In this document: positions 6,461-8,636 of the stretch, one piece after another | Numbering within the stretch: the stretch's first letter is position 1 | Layout: each line of letters starts with the position of its first letter | Assembly: GCA_927911745.1 (NCBI GenBank) | Contig: CAKMQF010000111.1 | Span: forward strand, 1-8,636 | DNA: 8,636 nucleotides | Source of the DNA: an uncultured Gemella sp. | GTDB lineage: Bacteria > Bacillota > Bacilli > Staphylococcales > Gemellaceae | Direction: 5' to 3' | The notes under the pieces: generated by a model | Told to the model about the DNA's origin: nothing | The model's database searches: none | The model's input: only the letters and a program-made list of their open reading frames with translations | Program-made: the position numbers and the translations under genes

Positions 6461-7216
6461 TTATTTTAATTTAGTAGAAATATAGTGCATTACAATACCC
6501 GCTGCTATAGAGACATTTAAACTCTCTGCTCGTCCAGGCATTGAGATTTTAAGTAAATTATTTACTTTTGATAATATTTCCTCACTTACTCCTGCACCTT
6601 CATTACCAAAAACAACCGCAACTTTTCCTGTAATATTGTCTAGCTGTTCTATATACTTATCCGCTTTCAAACTAGTAGCGAAAATATTAAATTCGTGCAT
6701 TTCATCTATTAATTCAACTAAATCTATATTATCAAAGCAATCTATATGAAAGTTGCTCCCTTGTGTACTACGAATAACTTTTTGTCCATATAAACTTGTA
6801 GTACCTTTTCCAAGAATAATACAGTCAAAGTTGAATGCATCTGCAGTTCTAATAATCGTTCCTAAATTACCTGGATCTTGAATCTTATCCAAAATAAGAA
6901 CCTTACTGTAGTTATTAATATCTAACTCTTTTTTTACGGTGCGACATACTGCTATAATCCCCTGTGAAGTTATTGTATCAGACATACTCTTCAGGACACT
7001 GTCAGTGACTTTTATTAACTCACCTTCAAAAGAGTCTACTATATTATATTCTTCAAATCTTTCTGAAACAATTATTTCTTCTACTACTTTTGCATTTAAA
7101 GCTTCTTCTACAAGGTGTTTACCTTCTATTAAGTATCTGCCGTATTTTTTTATATTTTTATTCTCTTTTAATTTTTGAATATCTTTAATTCTTTTATTAC
7201 TTGCTGATGTTATCAT
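6461..7216 (-). CDS. TrmH/SpoU family RNA 2'-O-methyltransferase
   Basis: A 251-residue SPOUT-class enzyme expected to transfer a methyl group from S-adenosylmethionine to a ribose 2'-OH in rRNA or tRNA. The N-terminal region (ITSASNKRIKDIQKL, YLIEGKHLVEEAL) is the small RNA-binding domain typical of the RlmB/YsgA group. The catalytic knot has motif 1 DKIQDPGNLGTIIRTADAF (110-128, with Asn117 and Arg123), motif 2 GNEGAGVS (204-211) and motif 3 ISMPGRAESLNVSIAAG (224-240). The frame is complete and intact. GGAG lies 5 nt before the ATG. It resembles Bacillus YsgA in architecture, but the pheST neighbourhood of ysgA is not seen here and the RNA target cannot be assigned. Confidence 0.95.
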   Translation of the reverse strand: MITSASNKRIKDIQKLKENKNIKKYGRYLIEGKHLVEEALNAKVVEEIIVSERFEEYNIVDSFEGELIKVTDSVLKSMSDTITSQGIIAVCRTVKKELDINNYSKVLILDKIQDPGNLGTIIRTADAFNFDCIILGKGTTSLYGQKVIRSTQGSNFHIDCFDNIDLVELIDEMHEFNIFATSLKADKYIEQLDNITGKVAVVFGNEGAGVSEEILSKVNNLLKISMPGRAESLNVSIAAGIVMHYISTKLK

Positions 7217-7261
7217 TTTTTCTCCAATTAATTTATTTTATATTTTTTAGCATTCATACTA

Positions 7262-7290
7262 ATTATAATCAATGTTGAACAAATTTTCAA
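7262..7290 (-). promoter_or_regulatory. trmH-like gene promoter
   Basis: The minus strand has TTGAAA (7285-7290), a 17-nt spacer and TATAAT (7262-7267), about 46 nt upstream of the methyltransferase start. It interlocks with the plus-strand promoter of the rhodanese gene. Confidence 0.8.
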
Positions 7291-7303
7291 ATTATGATAT
7301 AAT
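7275..7303 (+). promoter_or_regulatory. rhodanese-like gene promoter
   Basis: TTGAAC (7275-7280), a 17-nt spacer and TATAAT (7298-7303) with an extended TGA before the -10, about 35 nt upstream of the ATG. Its -35 lies within the spacer of the opposing trmH promoter and vice versa, so the two should compete for polymerase. Confidence 0.85.
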
Positions 7304-7338
7304 TCACTTACAGATATTATAATAAAAAGGAGTTCATT

Positions 7339-7726
7339 ATGTCATCATTTTTACTATCAACAATAGTTTTAGTGGTTGTTTTAGGAGCAGTAGGACTATT
7401 TAATTACTTCAGATTAAAAGGCGCTGTGACGAAACTTCCTTATGAAGAATTTAGAAAAGATCTTAGAAAAGTTCAATTAATCGACGTTAGAGAGAAAGAA
7501 GATTTCAAATACGCTCACATCAACGGTGCTCGTAATATGCCTTCTTCTCAATTCAATTTCTTATATACATCTTTAAGAAAAGACCAACCTATTTATCTAT
7601 GTGATAAAAACGGAACTTTAGCTCCTCGTGCTGCTTTAACTCTTAAAAAGAATGGTTATACAAAACGTTTATATGCTAAAAAATGGTCTTCAAGATTGGA
7701 AAGAAAACCTTAAAACAAAACGTTAA
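7339..7726 (+). CDS. membrane-anchored rhodanese-like (YqhL-type) protein, C-terminal frameshift
   Basis: The gene has AAGGAG upstream of the ATG. Residues 1-24 form one membrane anchor; a single rhodanese domain follows with LIDVREKEDFKYAHINGARN (48-67). As read, the frame stops at 7713 (124 residues) with an unrelated tail after GYTKR. Reading three A instead of four at 7662-7665 gives GYTNVYMLKNGLQDWKENL and a stop at 7726, the normal rhodanese ending (128 residues, close to Bacillus YqhL). The expected catalytic Cys position is occupied by Asp89 in IYLCDKNG, with Cys88 one residue early, so classical sulfurtransferase activity is doubtful. Related streptococcal proteins, as I recall them, also lack the Cys. 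The role is unknown. Confidence 0.85.
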
Positions 7727-7733
7727 TTTTTAT

Positions 7734-7766
7734 GTACCTAGTTTATTTATAAAGCTAGGTACTTTT
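7734..7766 (+). terminator. intrinsic terminator after the rhodanese gene
   Basis: GTACCTAG (7734-7741) and CTAGGTAC (7755-7762) form a perfect 8-bp stem, extended by inner A-T pairs, followed by TTTTAATTT. It lies 7 nt past the repaired stop at 7726, which supports that stop as the real gene end. Confidence 0.88.
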
Positions 7767-7828
7767 AATTTATAATAGAAATAAAATCTATACGCGATTT
7801 ATTTACACTTTACACAGGTTATTCCCTA

Positions 7829-7857
7829 TTGAATACTAGTATATTTTATGGTATTAT
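7829..7857 (+). promoter_or_regulatory. promoter of the TM2-domain gene
   Basis: TTGAAT (7829-7834), a 17-nt spacer and TATTAT (7852-7857) with an extended TGG before the -10, 32 nt upstream of the start codon. With the terminator before it, the gene should be monocistronic. Confidence 0.75.
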
Positions 7858-7889
7858 TATCCTTAAATAATCCATATGGAGGTCTACTA

Positions 7890-8150
7890 ATGACTAAATA
7901 TTATTACGATCCTAGAAATAATCGTGGCTATATCCCTGGGAGATATGTTAACAAAGTGGTATTCTTATTAATCACTTTCTTTTTGGGACATTTCGGAATT
8001 CAATATTTCTACATCGGAAAAAACTTTAAAGGACTACTATGCTTACTATTTTGTTGGACTTTCATTCCATCAATCATAGCAGTTTTTACTTTCGTAGTGA
8101 CATTATTCAAACCAACAAATGAACATGGTGATGTATTTATACACTATTAA
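7890..8150 (+). CDS. TM2 domain-containing membrane protein
   Basis: An 86-residue protein with a short polar N-terminus rich in Tyr/Arg (residues 1-20) and a TM2 domain: first helix about 22-40 ending in the signature FLGHFGIQYFYIG (31-43), second helix about 48-73, then a polar tail. TM2 proteins are small two-helix membrane proteins of mostly unknown function. The ATG at 7890 is chosen because GGAGG sits exactly 7 nt upstream. An in-frame ATG at 7848 lies upstream of the -10 box of the assigned promoter and has no ribosome binding site. The IS3-type element begins only about 30 nt after the stop. Confidence 0.85.
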   Translation: MTKYYYDPRNNRGYIPGRYVNKVVFLLITFFLGHFGIQYFYIGKNFKGLLCLLFCWTFIPSIIAVFTFVVTLFKPTNEHGDVFIHY

Positions 8151-8236
8151 AAAATCAAGGTTAAAAAATTTTTAGGTACTGCACCCAAAAAGTTGGACAA
8201 AATATTAAGTTATTTTGGTTTAGTATTTTAAACTTT

Positions 8237-8270
8237 AAAGTCAGTAAATTTTATTACTTTTAGTGACTTT
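8237..8270. repeat. inverted repeat in the IS tail, first hairpin
   Basis: AAAGTCAGTAAA (8237-8248) pairs with TTTAGTGACTTT (8259-8270) with one mismatch and a 10-nt loop. Its last bases overlap the outer arm of the larger hairpin that follows. Confidence 0.6.
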
Positions 8271-8388
8271 CATTCCTTACAGTTATTTAAGATTTTTTGA
8301 ACTATTTAGTCAAGGATTTTTTAAAAGGCGTAGCCCTTGTCCTTGACTAAATAGGAGAGAAATCTAAACTGTAAAGAGGAATGAAAGT
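8266..8388. repeat. long nested hairpin, MITE-like, in the IS tail
   Basis: Three paired layers: ACTTTCATTCC (8266-8276) with GGAATGAAAGT (8378-8388); TTACAGTT (8277-8284) with AACTGTAA (8367-8374), leaving a 3-nt bulge; and a perfect 15-bp core CTATTTAGTCAAGGA (8302-8316) with its complement at 8340-8354. The 23-nt loop contains a further GGC/GCC pairing. It has no coding content. It may be a structured 3' end of the transposase mRNA, or a small separate element inside the IS. Confidence 0.75.
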
Positions 8389-8414
8389 TTCTTTTTATTT
8401 ATATTAGTTTCTAT

Positions 8415-8636
8415 TCATTTCCTGTAATTTACAGGACTTAATCCACCTAAGTTCAATTTTATTCTCTCTTCATTATAATACTTATATAATTCTATAATGG
8501 CTTCTTTTAATTCATATTTATTCTTAAAAGTATCTTCGAATCCCGTAATACATCTCAGATTTTAAAACTCCAAAGAAGGATTCCATAAATGCATTATCTG
8601 CCGATGTTCCTTTTCTAATGCATTGATTTGATTGTC
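8415..8636 (-). pseudogene. IS3-family transposase C-terminus, partial and frameshifted
   Basis: The visible part encodes the end of an rve-type integrase core. It reads QSNQCIRKGTSADNAFMESF, whose Glu in DNAFMESFFGVLKSE is the last acidic residue of the DDE triad, followed by LKSEMYYG. The frame then breaks at a GGG run (8542-8544). Reading two G continues FEDTFKNKYELKEAIIELY and YNEERIKLNLGGLSPVNYR to TGA at 8415, the standard IS3/IS150 C-terminus. The N-terminal part and any orfA lie beyond the right edge. As read the protein would lack its last roughly 40 residues. Confidence 0.88.

Larger units (their letters stand above)
8180..8636 (-). mobile_element. IS3-family insertion sequence, 3' part only
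   Basis: The element holds the C-terminus of an IS3 (IS150-like) transposase on the minus strand and a plausible terminal inverted repeat at 8180-8199 (starting TGCACCCAAAAAG, ending GGACA). Terminal TG is usual for the family. The left terminus and the rest of the transposase lie beyond the window, so the target-site duplication cannot be checked. Between the transposase stop and the inverted repeat are about 215 non-coding bases with two inverted repeats, long for this family. The exact boundary is uncertain by a few bases. Confidence 0.8.

Noticed and set aside
6939..7178. Plus-strand frame antisense to the methyltransferase
   Set aside because: It is a shadow frame of an intact, well-recognised gene.
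8421..8435. CCTGTAA/TTACAGG palindrome near the transposase end
   Set aside because: It lies inside the coding sequence for the conserved PVNYR end and has no T-run, so it is probably coincidental.

Overview
The window looks like chromosomal DNA of an AT-rich, low-GC Firmicute of the class Bacilli. Evidence: AT-rich codon use, GGAGG-type ribosome binding sites, near-consensus sigma-A promoters, a Bacillus/Staphylococcus-style tRNA array (Val-Thr-Lys-Leu-Gly-Leu-Arg-Pro-Ala), the sepF-yggT-ylmH division cluster, and YwzB (DUF1146), YqhL-like and TrmH/YsgA-like proteins. Gemella or a close relative is my best guess, from protein resemblance only.

Layout. Positions 1-1124 hold twelve tRNA genes on the minus strand, read Asn-Ser-Glu-Val-Thr-Lys-Leu-Gly-Leu-Arg-Pro-Ala. 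They are driven by a perfect-consensus promoter (1156-1184). After tRNA-Ala come a hairpin and a boxA-like motif, suggesting the transcript continues into rRNA beyond the left edge. Next on the minus strand is an orphan PhnD-type lipoprotein (1305-2189), then sepF-yggT-ylmH (2325-3808) with its own promoter and terminator. A probable operon corA-DUF1146-perM (4019-6392) follows, then a SpoU/TrmH RNA methyltransferase (6461-7216). Across a short divergent promoter region, a membrane-anchored rhodanese-like protein (7339-7726) and a TM2-domain protein (7890-8150) run on the plus strand. The right edge is the 3' end of an IS3-family insertion sequence (from about 8180), whose transposase lies on the minus strand and leaves the window.

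The most striking feature is that six coding genes (corA, perM, yggT, ylmH, the rhodanese and the IS transposase) are each broken by exactly one base, always in or next to a homopolymer run. In every case the downstream frame continues the same family to its normal C-terminus. tRNA-Asn also carries one extra base in its D-arm. Homopolymer indel error in the sequence is the simplest explanation. Recent decay, or slippage-rescued poly-A frameshifts, are the biological alternatives. phnD, sepF, DUF1146, trmH and the TM2 gene read intact.

Other structure: two divergent promoter pairs (tRNA operon; trmH/rhodanese) share one interlocked geometry, with each -35 box inside the spacer of the opposing promoter and -10 centres 36-37 bp apart. 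The tRNA pair is embedded in a perfect 15-bp inverted repeat. The IS has an unusually long non-coding 3' tail that folds into a hairpin of about 120 nt. I see no CRISPR array, no defence or toxin-antitoxin system, and no convincing wholly new system.
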